Below, one piece after another: positions 44,017-51,976 of a stretch of 64,000 bases of DNA (the stretch's first letter is position 1; each line of letters opens with the position of its first letter). Source of the stretch: Pseudomonas sp. ANT_J12 (lineage in GTDB: Bacteria; Pseudomonadota; Gammaproteobacteria; Pseudomonadales; Pseudomonadaceae). The notes under the pieces are model-generated. The model did no database searches. It was not told the DNA's origin and saw nothing but the letters and a program-made list of their open reading frames with translations. The translations under genes were made by a program, and so were the position numbers. The stretch spans positions 124,001-188,000 of the forward strand of contig NZ_VOBN01000003.1 in NCBI RefSeq assembly GCF_008370045.1, given 5' to 3'.

Positions 44017-44886
44017 TTAGACGGCGAGTTTACGGCGGTTGTACAAACCACCCAACAAACCGGTGAAGCATCCGATGAGCAACCCGCCGACGTGGGCCGC
44101 GTTGGCAATTTCGCCGAAACCGATCATCGAGATCAGCCCGGACATGCACAGCACCAGCCAGACCAGCATCATCACCAATACGCCGCGTGGCAGGCGATAG
44201 GCCGGGTTCGGCGACAGCAACTGGAAGATCCAGCAATGCCCGAGCAGGCCGTAGAGCACACCGGACAAGCCGCCAAACAAGGTCGCGCCGCTGAACCAAT
44301 ACTGGGCGTAGTTGGACACCAGGCTGAACAGCAAGGTCAGGCCAATCAGGTTGATGCTGCCCTGGCGTGCCTCGATGCGCCGCCCCAGTTCCCAGTACCA
44401 CATGCCGTTCATGGCCAGGTGCAGGAAGCCGAAGTGGATCAGCATCGGCGTCACCAGACGCCACCACTGCCCCGCCGCCAGACCTTCGTCCAGGGGCGTG
44501 AATTCGATGTAGTCGCCGATCACGCGGAAATCGAGGAAGGTGAACCAGTGCATGGTGTTGAGGTTTTCCCCCAACACCGTCACCGCGCCGACGATCAGGC
44601 ACAGCAACAGAATGCCGGCGGTGGCCTTGCTGTAGCGCAATTGTTCGACGAAACCGGGACGGCGCGGGGGCTGCGCCACCGGGATGTCCAGTTGCTGGTC
44701 GGGATCACCCGCCGGAAAACGCTCGTACAGCGAACGCACGTCCTCGCTGATGTTGGCCGGCACCCACAGCACCTGCTCGCCCGCCTCTTCGCTGACGCGA
44801 TGGGGCACCTGCATGCGTTGCAGCAATTTGACGAAACCACTCAAGTCCACCGCCAACGGCAGACGCAATACCGCAACCGCACTCAT
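44017..44886 (-). CDS. Rhomboid intramembrane serine protease
   Basis: A 289-residue GlpG-like protease. The N-terminal 90 residues form a soluble cytoplasmic domain; six membrane helices follow. Active-site features are present: the HFGFLHLAMNGMWYWELGRR motif with His and Asn of the oxyanion region, GGLSGVLYGLLG with the nucleophile Ser, and the catalytic His in NAAHVGGLLIG. Rhomboids cleave transmembrane segments within the membrane; in bacteria roles include quality control of orphan membrane proteins. The ATG overlaps the phosphoesterase stop (ATGA, 44883-44886). Physiological substrates are not predictable. Confidence 0.92.
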   Translation of the reverse strand: MSAVAVLRLPLAVDLSGFVKLLQRMQVPHRVSEEAGEQVLWVPANISEDVRSLYERFPAGDPDQQLDIPVAQPPRRPGFVEQLRYSKATAGILLLCLIVGAVTVLGENLNTMHWFTFLDFRVIGDYIEFTPLDEGLAAGQWWRLVTPMLIHFGFLHLAMNGMWYWELGRRIEARQGSINLIGLTLLFSLVSNYAQYWFSGATLFGGLSGVLYGLLGHCWIFQLLSPNPAYRLPRGVLVMMLVWLVLCMSGLISMIGFGEIANAAHVGGLLIGCFTGLLGGLYNRRKLAV

Positions 44887-45854
44887 TGCAAGGCCTCCGG
44901 CCGTTCGACATCGACCCAGACAAATTTATGCGGGTCGAGACGGGTTTCCTGATCCAGGCGATAGGCCACCAGTTTGCCGTACAGCACCGCACTGTAGTCG
45001 AGGCAGGCCAGGTTCGGCCGGATCGGCGTCGGCTTGCCGCTGCGCCAGTAGTGGCCAACAAACAACAACGGTTCATCGACGCCATAGCGCAGCAAGGTAT
45101 TTTTCTCGATGGACGACAACGGCGTGCGCGCCACTGGCTCGGGCAAAGCGTCGGGCTGGAACACAATGTCGCCGTAGGTTTGCGGGTCGTCTTCCCAGAA
45201 TTTGGTGCGGAAAAACGAGCGGGTCAGGCCGTCGCCGCTGGTCATGGTCTGGCCATCGGGCAGGCGCATGTCGGTGCCGCGCAGCAGGCGATCGAACACG
45301 GTGCAAGCAAAGCTGCCGGGCACGGCCGAGGCCTGGAGAAAGTGTTCATCGACGCAACCGTCGGGGAACAGCGCACGCAACGGCTCGATCAGGCCCGAAT
45401 CCCAGCAGGCGTGCACCACGCGGAAACGTCCGGCATCGACGAACAATGGCAGCTCGTAGAACCATTGCTGGAAGTCATGCCAGTCGCCCGGATGATCTTC
45501 AAACTGGGTCAGGGTTTCCCCCAGCAGCCGGGCGTGCCGCGGCGTGTGTTCGCGCACGAACTGCTTGCCGCTGCCGGGCGGTGCCGGGGTGCTCCAGCCG
45601 AGGGCGTTGAATTCATGGTTGCCCATGATGCACAGGGCCTGGCCGGCCTCGACCATGTCGTGGACGATGTGCAGCGCCTCGCGAATCCGCGGGCCGCGGT
45701 CGATGATGTCACCGACGAACACCGCCATACGCGACGGATGCCGCCAGACGCCAGCGTGTTTGTGGTAACCGAGCCGGTCGAGCAAGTGCTCAAGGGTCAG
45801 AGCGCAACCGTGCACGTCACCGATCAGGTCGTAGCTACGCGCGGGATCGAGCAT
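44883..45854 (-). CDS. Calcineurin-like metallophosphoesterase
   Basis: A 323-residue phosphoesterase. Metal-binding motifs are intact: YDLIGDVHGC (residues 8-17), VFVGDIIDRGP, CIMGNHEFNALG and later FRVVHACWD and LFVGHYWRSG. This resembles bacterial PPP-type or symmetric diadenosine-tetraphosphatase-like enzymes; the substrate is unknown. The ATG at 45854 shares its A with the nadK stop codon (TGATG), so translation is coupled. It is second in the nadK-pepN operon. Confidence 0.88.
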   Translation of the reverse strand: MLDPARSYDLIGDVHGCALTLEHLLDRLGYHKHAGVWRHPSRMAVFVGDIIDRGPRIREALHIVHDMVEAGQALCIMGNHEFNALGWSTPAPPGSGKQFVREHTPRHARLLGETLTQFEDHPGDWHDFQQWFYELPLFVDAGRFRVVHACWDSGLIEPLRALFPDGCVDEHFLQASAVPGSFACTVFDRLLRGTDMRLPDGQTMTSGDGLTRSFFRTKFWEDDPQTYGDIVFQPDALPEPVARTPLSSIEKNTLLRYGVDEPLLFVGHYWRSGKPTPIRPNLACLDYSAVLYGKLVAYRLDQETRLDPHKFVWVDVERPEALQ

Positions 45855-46744
45855 CAGTCGCCTCCACCACCCAACCGACTGCCCCAGCCGAGCTTGGTCC
45901 GGCACACTTCGTAGTAGTTGTGGTCGAGGGGGTGGATCAGCCGCAACTTCTGGGCTTTTTTGCTGATGGTGATGGTGTCGCCGGGCGCGCAGGTGAAATG
46001 GTTCTGCCCATCACAGGAGACTTGCGGGTAGATCTGCATATCCTTGGACACGACGATTTTCAGCTCACTGTTGCCATCGACCACAATTGGCCGGCCTGAC
46101 AAGGTATGGGGGTACATCGGCACAATCACAATAGCGTCGAGCTTGGGATGCATGATCGGGCCGCCGGCAGAGAGCGCATACGCAGTCGAACCGGTCGGCG
46201 TGGCGACGATCAGGCCGTCGGCCTTCTGGCTGCAGACGAACTGGCCGTCGATGTACAGCTCGAATTCGATCATTCGTGTGGATTTGCCGGGGTGCAGCAC
46301 CACGTCGTTCAGCGCATCGCCCTGGCCGATGGCCTCGGCGTGGCGGCGGACTTCGGCTTGCAGCAGGAAGCGGTTTTCCACCAGGTAGTGGCCGTCGAGC
46401 ACTTCGGCGACTTTGACTTCCAGCTCATCGGGGCGGATATCGGTCAGGAACCCCAGGCTGCCCCGGTTGATGCCGAGCACCGGGATATTGTGCCGGGCCA
46501 GCGCGCGGGCAGCGCCGAGCAGGCTGCCGTCACCGCCGACCACAATCACCATGTCACAGACTTCGCCGAGCATCTTGCGCGACGAGGTTTGCAGGCCATG
46601 CCCCGGCAGGACTTCGGCGATGGTGTCTTCGAGGATCACGTGCAGGTGACGATCGAGCAGAAACCGTTTCAGTCGGCGGACGGTATCCAGCACCTGCGAA
46701 CTGCCCAGGCGACCGATGATGCCGATATTACGAAATTGCTCCAT
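45854..46744 (-). CDS. nadK: NAD kinase
   Basis: A 296-residue NAD kinase, which phosphorylates NAD to NADP with ATP or polyphosphate. The invariant GGDG motif ([18 protein letters not shown], about residues 69-86), the NE/D-type segment ([13 protein letters not shown]), the GSTAY motif ([20 protein letters not shown]) and the C-terminal [14 protein letters not shown] are all present. Length is typical. It heads the six-gene operon running to pepN and is divergent to the DUF1853 gene, with a 105-bp gap between start codons holding both promoters. Confidence 0.96.
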   Translation of the reverse strand: MEQFRNIGIIGRLGSSQVLDTVRRLKRFLLDRHLHVILEDTIAEVLPGHGLQTSSRKMLGEVCDMVIVVGGDGSLLGAARALARHNIPVLGINRGSLGFLTDIRPDELEVKVAEVLDGHYLVENRFLLQAEVRRHAEAIGQGDALNDVVLHPGKSTRMIEFELYIDGQFVCSQKADGLIVATPTGSTAYALSAGGPIMHPKLDAIVIVPMYPHTLSGRPIVVDGNSELKIVVSKDMQIYPQVSCDGQNHFTCAPGDTITISKKAQKLRLIHPLDHNYYEVCRTKLGWGSRLGGGGD

Positions 46745-46849
46745 GGGGCTCCTGCGAGGTTCTGCGTCGGGCTAAAGCGACGATTATGGGCGAAAGCGCG
46801 GGATAGACAAAATCCTTTAAGCCATGACGTAAGAGGCTATGCTCGCAGA

Positions 46850-47800
46850 ATGATCTTATTCCCGGATTTGCTCCAGCTACCCCACCAGTTGCGCCACCCG
46901 GAAGTGCGCGACCTGGCGTGGGTCATCCTTGCGCCGCCGATGCTCGGCGAGCCGCCGTGGCCGCAGCGTCATCCCCTGGCAGGGAGCGACTGGGTACAGG
47001 CGCCGGAAGGCCTGGAACGCTGGTTGCGGCAACTGGATCACGACAGTTATGACTTGCTGCACTGGCTCGCGCAGTCGCGGACCCGGCGCCTGGGCCTGTA
47101 TTACGAACGCTTGTGGCAATACGCCGTGCGGCATGCACCGGGTATCGAGCTGATTGCCGCCAACCTGCCGATCCGCCGCGAAGGTCACACCCTCGGAGAG
47201 CTGGACATGCTGCTGCGCGATCGCGACGGCGTGCATCACCTGGAACTGGCAATCAAGCTCTACCTCGGCCCGCAAAATGGCGATGGCCACGACACGGCGA
47301 CCTGGCTCGGGCCCGGTTGCCATGATCGGCTGGACCGCAAACTGGCGCATTTGAGCCAGCATCAATTGCCGATTTCCGCCCGACCGGAAAGTCGCGAAGT
47401 GCTGGCAGCCCTGGATATCCAGCAGTTCAGTGCGCATTTGTGGCTGGGCGGCTATCTGCTGTACCCGTGGCCGGGGCAGTCGGCGTCGCCGAGCGGCGCG
47501 CATCCGCAGCATTTGCGCGGCAGCTGGCTGCATCAGAAGGACTGGGCGGATTTTGTCGTGCAGCGGCCGTTCGGGCGCTGGCAACCCCTGCCCCGCCATG
47601 CCTGGCTGGCGCCGGCGCATTATCCGGCGGAGCAGACCTGGACCACCGGACAACTGGATGCGTGGATCAGTGAGCTGGAGCCGTTGGCACCGGCGCAGTT
47701 GATGGTGCGGTTGACCGAGAATGCCAACGGGGATTGGGAAGAAGCCGAGCGGTTGTTTCTGGTAGCGGATCTTTGGCCGAATGTGCCGGGCAGTGGTTGA
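46850..47800 (+). CDS. DUF1853 family protein
   Basis: A 316-residue cytoplasmic protein beginning [20 protein letters not shown]. The motif [25 protein letters not shown] (parts at about residues 120-145) shows the spaced D...E-x-K pattern of PD-(D/E)XK nuclease folds, as in the DUF1853 family; the biological role is unknown. I used ATG 46850 because no earlier in-frame start has a ribosome site. It is monocistronic, divergent from nadK, and followed by a REP-type pair. Confidence 0.85.
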   Translation: MILFPDLLQLPHQLRHPEVRDLAWVILAPPMLGEPPWPQRHPLAGSDWVQAPEGLERWLRQLDHDSYDLLHWLAQSRTRRLGLYYERLWQYAVRHAPGIELIAANLPIRREGHTLGELDMLLRDRDGVHHLELAIKLYLGPQNGDGHDTATWLGPGCHDRLDRKLAHLSQHQLPISARPESREVLAALDIQQFSAHLWLGGYLLYPWPGQSASPSGAHPQHLRGSWLHQKDWADFVVQRPFGRWQPLPRHAWLAPAHYPAEQTWTTGQLDAWISELEPLAPAQLMVRLTENANGDWEEAERLFLVADLWPNVPGSG

Positions 47801-47820
47801 GATTTGTGGTGCCTGGGCGG

Positions 47821-47899
47821 GCCTCTTCGCGGGCAAGCCTCGCTCCTACAAGGACGCGCGGACAATCTGTAGGAGCAAGGCTTGCCCGCGATGAGGCCA
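47821..47899. repeat. Inverted REP-type pair (GCGGGCAAGCCTCGCTCCTA family)
   Basis: Two inverted copies, CGCGGGCAAGCCTCGCTCCT and AGGAGCAAGGCTTGCCCGCG, sit between the converging DUF1853 and arsB genes, a position where such pairs often also serve as transcription ends. Confidence 0.85.
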
Positions 47900-47906
47900 C
47901 CTCGGT

Positions 47907-49190
47907 TTAAAGGGACAACCGCAAAGCCAACGCCGCCAACGTCACCAACAACACCGGCACCGTCAGCACAATCCCGACCTTGAAGTAATAGCCCCAGCCA
48001 ATCTTGATGCTCTTGCGCTCCAGCACATGCAGCCACAACAACGTCGCCAGGCTGCCGATCGGGGTGATTTTCGGCCCCAGATCGCTGCCGATGACGTTGG
48101 CGTAGATCATCGCTTCCTTGACCACGCCCGTGGCCTGGCTCGCGTCAATCGAGAGCAGGCCGATCAGCACCGTCGGCAAATTGTTCATGATCGATGACAA
48201 CAGCGCCGTCAGCACCCCGGTGCCCATCGCCGCGCCCCAGACGCCGTAACCGGCAAAGCCGTTCAGCCAACCGGCCAGGTAATCGGTAAGCCCGGCGTTG
48301 CGCAGGCCGTAGACCACCAGGTACATGCCGAGGGAGAAAATCACGATCTGCCATGGCGCTTCTTTCATCACCTTGCGCGTGGAAATCTTGTGACCGCGGG
48401 CGGCGATGGCCAACAGCAAGGCCGCGCACACCGCTGAAATCGCGCTGATTGGAATGCCCAGCGGTTCCAGGGCGAAGCAGCCCACCAACAGAATCACCAA
48501 CACCGCCCAACCGGCGTAGAACGTGGCTTTGTCGTGAATCGCCGTGGTCGGGTCTTCCAGCTGTTCGGGGTCGTAGGCCTTGGGAATGTCCTTGCGAAAG
48601 AACCACATCAACATGCCCAACGTCGCCGCGACGCTGACGAAGTTGACCGGAATCATCACCGCCGCATAGCGGTTGAAGCCGATGTGGAAGAAGTCGGCGG
48701 AGACGATGTTCACCAGGTTCGACACCACCAGCGGCAGGCTCGCGGTGTCGGCGATAAACCCGGCGCCCATCACGAACGCCAGGGTCGCGGCAGGTGAAAA
48801 GCGCAGGGCCAGCAACATCGAAATGACAATCGGCGTAAGAATCAGCGCCGCGCCGTCATTGGCAAACAACGCCGACACCAGCGCGCCGAGCAGCACCATA
48901 AAGGCAAACAACTTGCGCCCGCTGCCCTTGCCCCAACGCGCCACGTGCAACGCCGCCCAGGCAAAAAAACCGGCTTCGTCCAGCAGCAGGCTGATGATAA
49001 TCAGTGCGACAAAGGTGCCAGTGGCGTTCCAGATGATCTGCCACACCAGCGGGATGTCACTGAGGTGCACCACCCCGAAAAGCAGCGCCAACACCGCGCC
49101 GAACACCGCACTCCAGCCGACGCCGAGGCCTTTGGGTTGCCAGATCACCAGGGTAATGGTCAGCAGGAATATCAATGAAGCGATGAGCAT
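47907..49190 (-). CDS. arsB: Arsenite efflux membrane protein ArsB
   Basis: A 427-residue inner-membrane protein with about 12 helices. Opening [20 protein letters not shown] and segments such as [40 protein letters not shown] and [20 protein letters not shown] match ArsB closely. ArsB exports arsenite and antimonite by proton exchange. Length is standard. The ATG at 49190 has only a weak ribosome site. No arsR, arsC or arsH is adjacent, which is unusual because arsB is normally in an ars operon; regulation here is unclear. A REP-type pair separates it from the upstream flavin reductase gene. Confidence 0.92.
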   Translation of the reverse strand: MLIASLIFLLTITLVIWQPKGLGVGWSAVFGAVLALLFGVVHLSDIPLVWQIIWNATGTFVALIIISLLLDEAGFFAWAALHVARWGKGSGRKLFAFMVLLGALVSALFANDGAALILTPIVISMLLALRFSPAATLAFVMGAGFIADTASLPLVVSNLVNIVSADFFHIGFNRYAAVMIPVNFVSVAATLGMLMWFFRKDIPKAYDPEQLEDPTTAIHDKATFYAGWAVLVILLVGCFALEPLGIPISAISAVCAALLLAIAARGHKISTRKVMKEAPWQIVIFSLGMYLVVYGLRNAGLTDYLAGWLNGFAGYGVWGAAMGTGVLTALLSSIMNNLPTVLIGLLSIDASQATGVVKEAMIYANVIGSDLGPKITPIGSLATLLWLHVLERKSIKIGWGYYFKVGIVLTVPVLLVTLAALALRLSL

Positions 49191-49301
49191 GCGAAAGCAG
49201 CCTTGAACAGACAATCGGGATGGGGGGACGTGCAACAGAGTAAATGACCGGAGTGATAATTCCGTGAAGGAGCACAAAAATCCCCGACACATCAATACCC
49301 C

Positions 49302-49394
49302 TGTAGGAGCAAAGCTTGCTCGCGAAGGCGTCGTCACGTTCAACATCAATGTTGACTGACACACCGCTTTCGCGAGCAAGCTTCGCTCCTACAG
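49302..49394. repeat. Inverted REP-type pair (TGTAGGAGCAAAGCTTGCTC family)
   Basis: Arms TGTAGGAGCAAAGCTTGCTC and GAGCAAGCTTCGCTCCTACA with a TGACACACCGC core; same family as 26114-26206. It lies between the arsB and flavin reductase genes. Confidence 0.85.
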
Positions 49395-49402
49395 GTCATT
49401 GG

Positions 49403-49963
49403 TCAGACTTTTTTGTGTTGTTCCACCCATTGCCCGTAGGCATTGATGAAGCTTTGTAAAAATGGCTTCACTGATTCGGACAACTTGCCCGCCTCATCAA
49501 ACGCCGTCCCGGCCCCGCCAAGATAGGCTTCCGGCTGCTGCATGCAGGGCACATTGAGAAACACCATGGACTGGCGCAGGTGATGGTTGGCACCAAAACC
49601 GCCAATCGCACCCGGTGAAACGCTGATCACACCCCCCGGCTTGCCGCTCCAGGCACTCTTGCCATAAGGACGCGAACCGACGTCAATTGCGTTCTTCAAC
49701 GGTGCCGGCACCGAGCGGTTGTATTCCGGGGTCACGAACAGCACTGCGTCGGATGAACTCACTTGTTGTCGGAAAGTGCTGTAGGCTGCCGGCGGTGAAG
49801 CGCCATCGATGTCTTCGTTGTAGAGTGGCAAGTCGCCAATTTCGACGATGTTCAATTTCAGATTGGCAGGCGCCAGATCAGCCAGGGCCAATGCGACCTT
49901 GCGGTTGATCGACTCTTTTCTCAAGCTGCCGACCACAACGGCGATCGTATAGACGTTGCTCAT
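49403..49963 (-). CDS. NAD(P)H-dependent FMN reductase (ChrR-like)
   Basis: A 186-residue flavodoxin-fold reductase. The FMN phosphate loop VVVGSLRKESINRKVALALA (residues 10-29), the motif FVTPEYNRSVPAPLKNAIDV around 75-95, and GKPGGVISVSPGAIGGFGAN are typical of ChrR/YieF-type quinone and chromate reductases, which give two-electron reduction of quinones and limit oxidative stress. It is close to ArsH in fold but lacks its N- and C-terminal extensions. It lies upstream of arsB on the same strand with a REP pair between; a shared metal-stress role is possible but not shown. Confidence 0.87.
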   Translation of the reverse strand: MSNVYTIAVVVGSLRKESINRKVALALADLAPANLKLNIVEIGDLPLYNEDIDGASPPAAYSTFRQQVSSSDAVLFVTPEYNRSVPAPLKNAIDVGSRPYGKSAWSGKPGGVISVSPGAIGGFGANHHLRQSMVFLNVPCMQQPEAYLGGAGTAFDEAGKLSESVKPFLQSFINAYGQWVEQHKKV

Positions 49964-50139
49964 GGAAGATTCTCGACTGTCCGATGGAAAGAGCCTGTAG
50001 TTATAGATGACGATTCAATCAGCGGGCGAGCGAAAATCGCTGCCCCTGACTATTTTTTTCTTGTAGGAAAACTTACTTCGCCCAACCACGGTCTATTGAG
50101 CCGCAAATTGAGTGATTTATCTCCAGAGGTTCTAAGCAG

Positions 50140-50400
50140 ATGGCAGCAGTACTCGTCGGTCAGTTCCATGCAAGAGACGCGGAAGGCCGTGTTTATTCCG
50201 TACATGAGTTTCAGGAATCCACCCCGTCGGCAGACGGCGTCGAAGGCTCGGAGCCTGTCACCAGCTACAAACTGGCCATCGGCGATCGCATGAAAAAGCT
50301 CAATGACAACCAGTTCCAGTTGATCCAGTCGGATATCACCCTGACGCGCGAACCGGACACTTACATCGGTAGCCTGCCGGAAACCACCGTCGCTTCATAA
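50140..50400 (+). CDS. Small conserved-looking protein, unknown function
   Basis: An 86-residue soluble acidic protein: MAAVLVGQFHARDAEGRVYS, then VHEFQESTPSADGVEGSEPV and TSYKLAIGDRMKKLNDNQFQ. GAGG lies about 10 bases before the ATG. Beta-strand-like pattern with no cysteines, no signal peptide and no membrane helix. I do not recognise a family. It precedes the LysR-type gene by 88 bases on the same strand. Confidence 0.65.
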   Translation: MAAVLVGQFHARDAEGRVYSVHEFQESTPSADGVEGSEPVTSYKLAIGDRMKKLNDNQFQLIQSDITLTREPDTYIGSLPETTVAS

Positions 50401-50488
50401 CCCTGTGTTATGAGCAGAAGTCATATGCACGCACTTGAGTTAGGATTCAGCCACTGACTCCCTCACCTGCTGAACATGGACTTCACGC

Positions 50489-51382
50489 ATGCGTTTACGT
50501 CATATCGAAGTGATCCAGGCGCTCTTGCAGACCGGTCACCTGGGCACCGCCGCCGAATGGCTGCAGTTGCCGGTGGCCGAGGTCGAAGGGATTTTGCGTG
50601 ACGCCGAGGGTCAGTTGGGCTTCATGCTGTTTTCCAGCGTGCGCGGCCGCTTGCAGGCCACGCGCGAGGCGCGGGAGTTGCAGGTCGAGATCGCTCACGT
50701 CTATGAAGCCCTCGAACCGGTGCAGCGCCTGGCGAACAGTCTCAAGCAATACCTCGCGCCACCGTTGCGCGTCATCGGCACCCCGCCGCTCGCCCAACTA
50801 TTATTGCCCCACAGCATCGCGGCCCTGCGCCGACGGTTCCCCGATGCGCCGTGCACCCTCCTCAGCCAACCCACCCGCGAGATCGTCCGCAGCCTGTTGC
50901 TGCGCGAAAGCGACCTGGGCCTGAGCCTGCATGATCCCGACCATACCGACATCGATTGCCAGGTGATCGCCCAGGGCAAGCTCCAGCTACTCGCGCCCCA
51001 CGGCTGGCTGCAACCCAAGCAGAAATATGTGTCGGTGCAGGATCTGGCGGGCCAGTCGATGGTCGGCCTCGAGGGTCACGACCCGCTGAGCCCGGCGCTG
51101 GAAACCAAATTGCAGGCGCTGCGCCCTGCGCTGGTGATCCAGACCCGCGTCCAGACTCATCAAATGATGCGCAGCATGGTCGAGGCCGGTGAAGGCCTGG
51201 CCATCGTCGACCCCTTCACCGCCCTCGGCGCCAAGTCGTCCGGCCTCGACGCCTGCCCACTGGCACCGGCCGTGCCGATCAGCCTCTACGCCCTGACCTT
51301 GAAGAACGCCGAGCCCTCGCCCGCCGTCGACGCGTTGCTGGCGATCATTACGGAACAAGCCGTGGCGATGCTGGCGAGCTGA
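50489..51382 (+). CDS. LysR family transcriptional regulator
   Basis: A 297-residue regulator. The N-terminal winged helix (MRLRHIEVIQALLQTGHLGT, AAEWLQLPVAEVEGILRDAE, then FSSVRGRLQATREA) matches LysR, although the recognition helix has VAEVEGILRDAE in place of the usual SxxS. The periplasmic-binding-like effector domain runs from about residue 90 (LRVIGTPPLAQLLLPHSIAA) to the end, with QTHQMMRSMVEAGEGLAIVD. The target is unknown; it is not divergent from any obvious enzyme gene. Its 3' end overlaps that of the converging GNAT gene by 35 bases. Confidence 0.88.
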   Translation: MRLRHIEVIQALLQTGHLGTAAEWLQLPVAEVEGILRDAEGQLGFMLFSSVRGRLQATREARELQVEIAHVYEALEPVQRLANSLKQYLAPPLRVIGTPPLAQLLLPHSIAALRRRFPDAPCTLLSQPTREIVRSLLLRESDLGLSLHDPDHTDIDCQVIAQGKLQLLAPHGWLQPKQKYVSVQDLAGQSMVGLEGHDPLSPALETKLQALRPALVIQTRVQTHQMMRSMVEAGEGLAIVDPFTALGAKSSGLDACPLAPAVPISLYALTLKNAEPSPAVDALLAIITEQAVAMLAS

Positions 51383-51962
51383 CCGGGTTTTCCAGCGGAT
51401 TATCGAACAAGCGATACCAGAACAATGCGACTTCGGCGGTGTTCGGGTCGATGCCGCGATAGCGCAGATGATCGATCCCGCCAATCACATAACCACAGCG
51501 CTCATAGAGCCGGCAGGCGCCGAGGTTGTTGTTCTGGGTTTCGAGCATGATGCCCGGCAGTTTCTTCTTGCGACTCCAGAACTGTGCGACGTCCAGCAAC
51601 GACTTGGCCACACCATGGCGTCGCGCCGGGGCATGCACCGCCAGTTCGTCGATATGCGCGAAGCCGTTCCAGTTGGTGCTGATCACCAGATGGCCCACCG
51701 GTTCGTCATCCAGGTACGCCATGAAAATCGCACTGTCGGCGGCATCGCGGAAACTGCTGAACTCTTCCGGATCGATGCCATAGCACTTTCGATACGGCGT
51801 GATCGGCGTCACCGGCCACTGCGCCACCGGCTTGCCAATGTGTGCGGCACCGTAGGCGACGACTTCAAAACTGAAATCGCTGCCCCAGATGTAGGCCGCA
51901 AAACCATCGTCGGCAACGCGCACCGACAGCCCTGGGTATTTCGGATTCATGACCGGTTGCAT
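51348..51962 (-). CDS. GNAT family N-acetyltransferase
   Basis: A 204-residue acetyltransferase. The core from about residue 80 has AIFMAYLDDEPVGHLVISTN, then IDELAVHAPARRHGVAKSLL (acetyl-CoA loop RRHGVA, an R-x-x-G-x-A type) and MLETQNNNLGACRLYERCGY, the classical GNAT motifs. This subtype resembles streptothricin-acetyltransferase-like proteins, but the substrate is unknown. The start was set at ATG 51962; an ATG at 51980 overlaps the decarboxylase stop (ATGA) and is the alternative. The 3' end overlaps the LysR gene on the other strand by 35 bases. It is probably co-transcribed with the decarboxylase gene. Confidence 0.87.
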   Translation of the reverse strand: MQPVMNPKYPGLSVRVADDGFAAYIWGSDFSFEVVAYGAAHIGKPVAQWPVTPITPYRKCYGIDPEEFSSFRDAADSAIFMAYLDDEPVGHLVISTNWNGFAHIDELAVHAPARRHGVAKSLLDVAQFWSRKKKLPGIMLETQNNNLGACRLYERCGYVIGGIDHLRYRGIDPNTAEVALFWYRLFDNPLENPVSSPASPRLVP

Positions 51963-51976
51963 ACTGGGGAAGGTCC

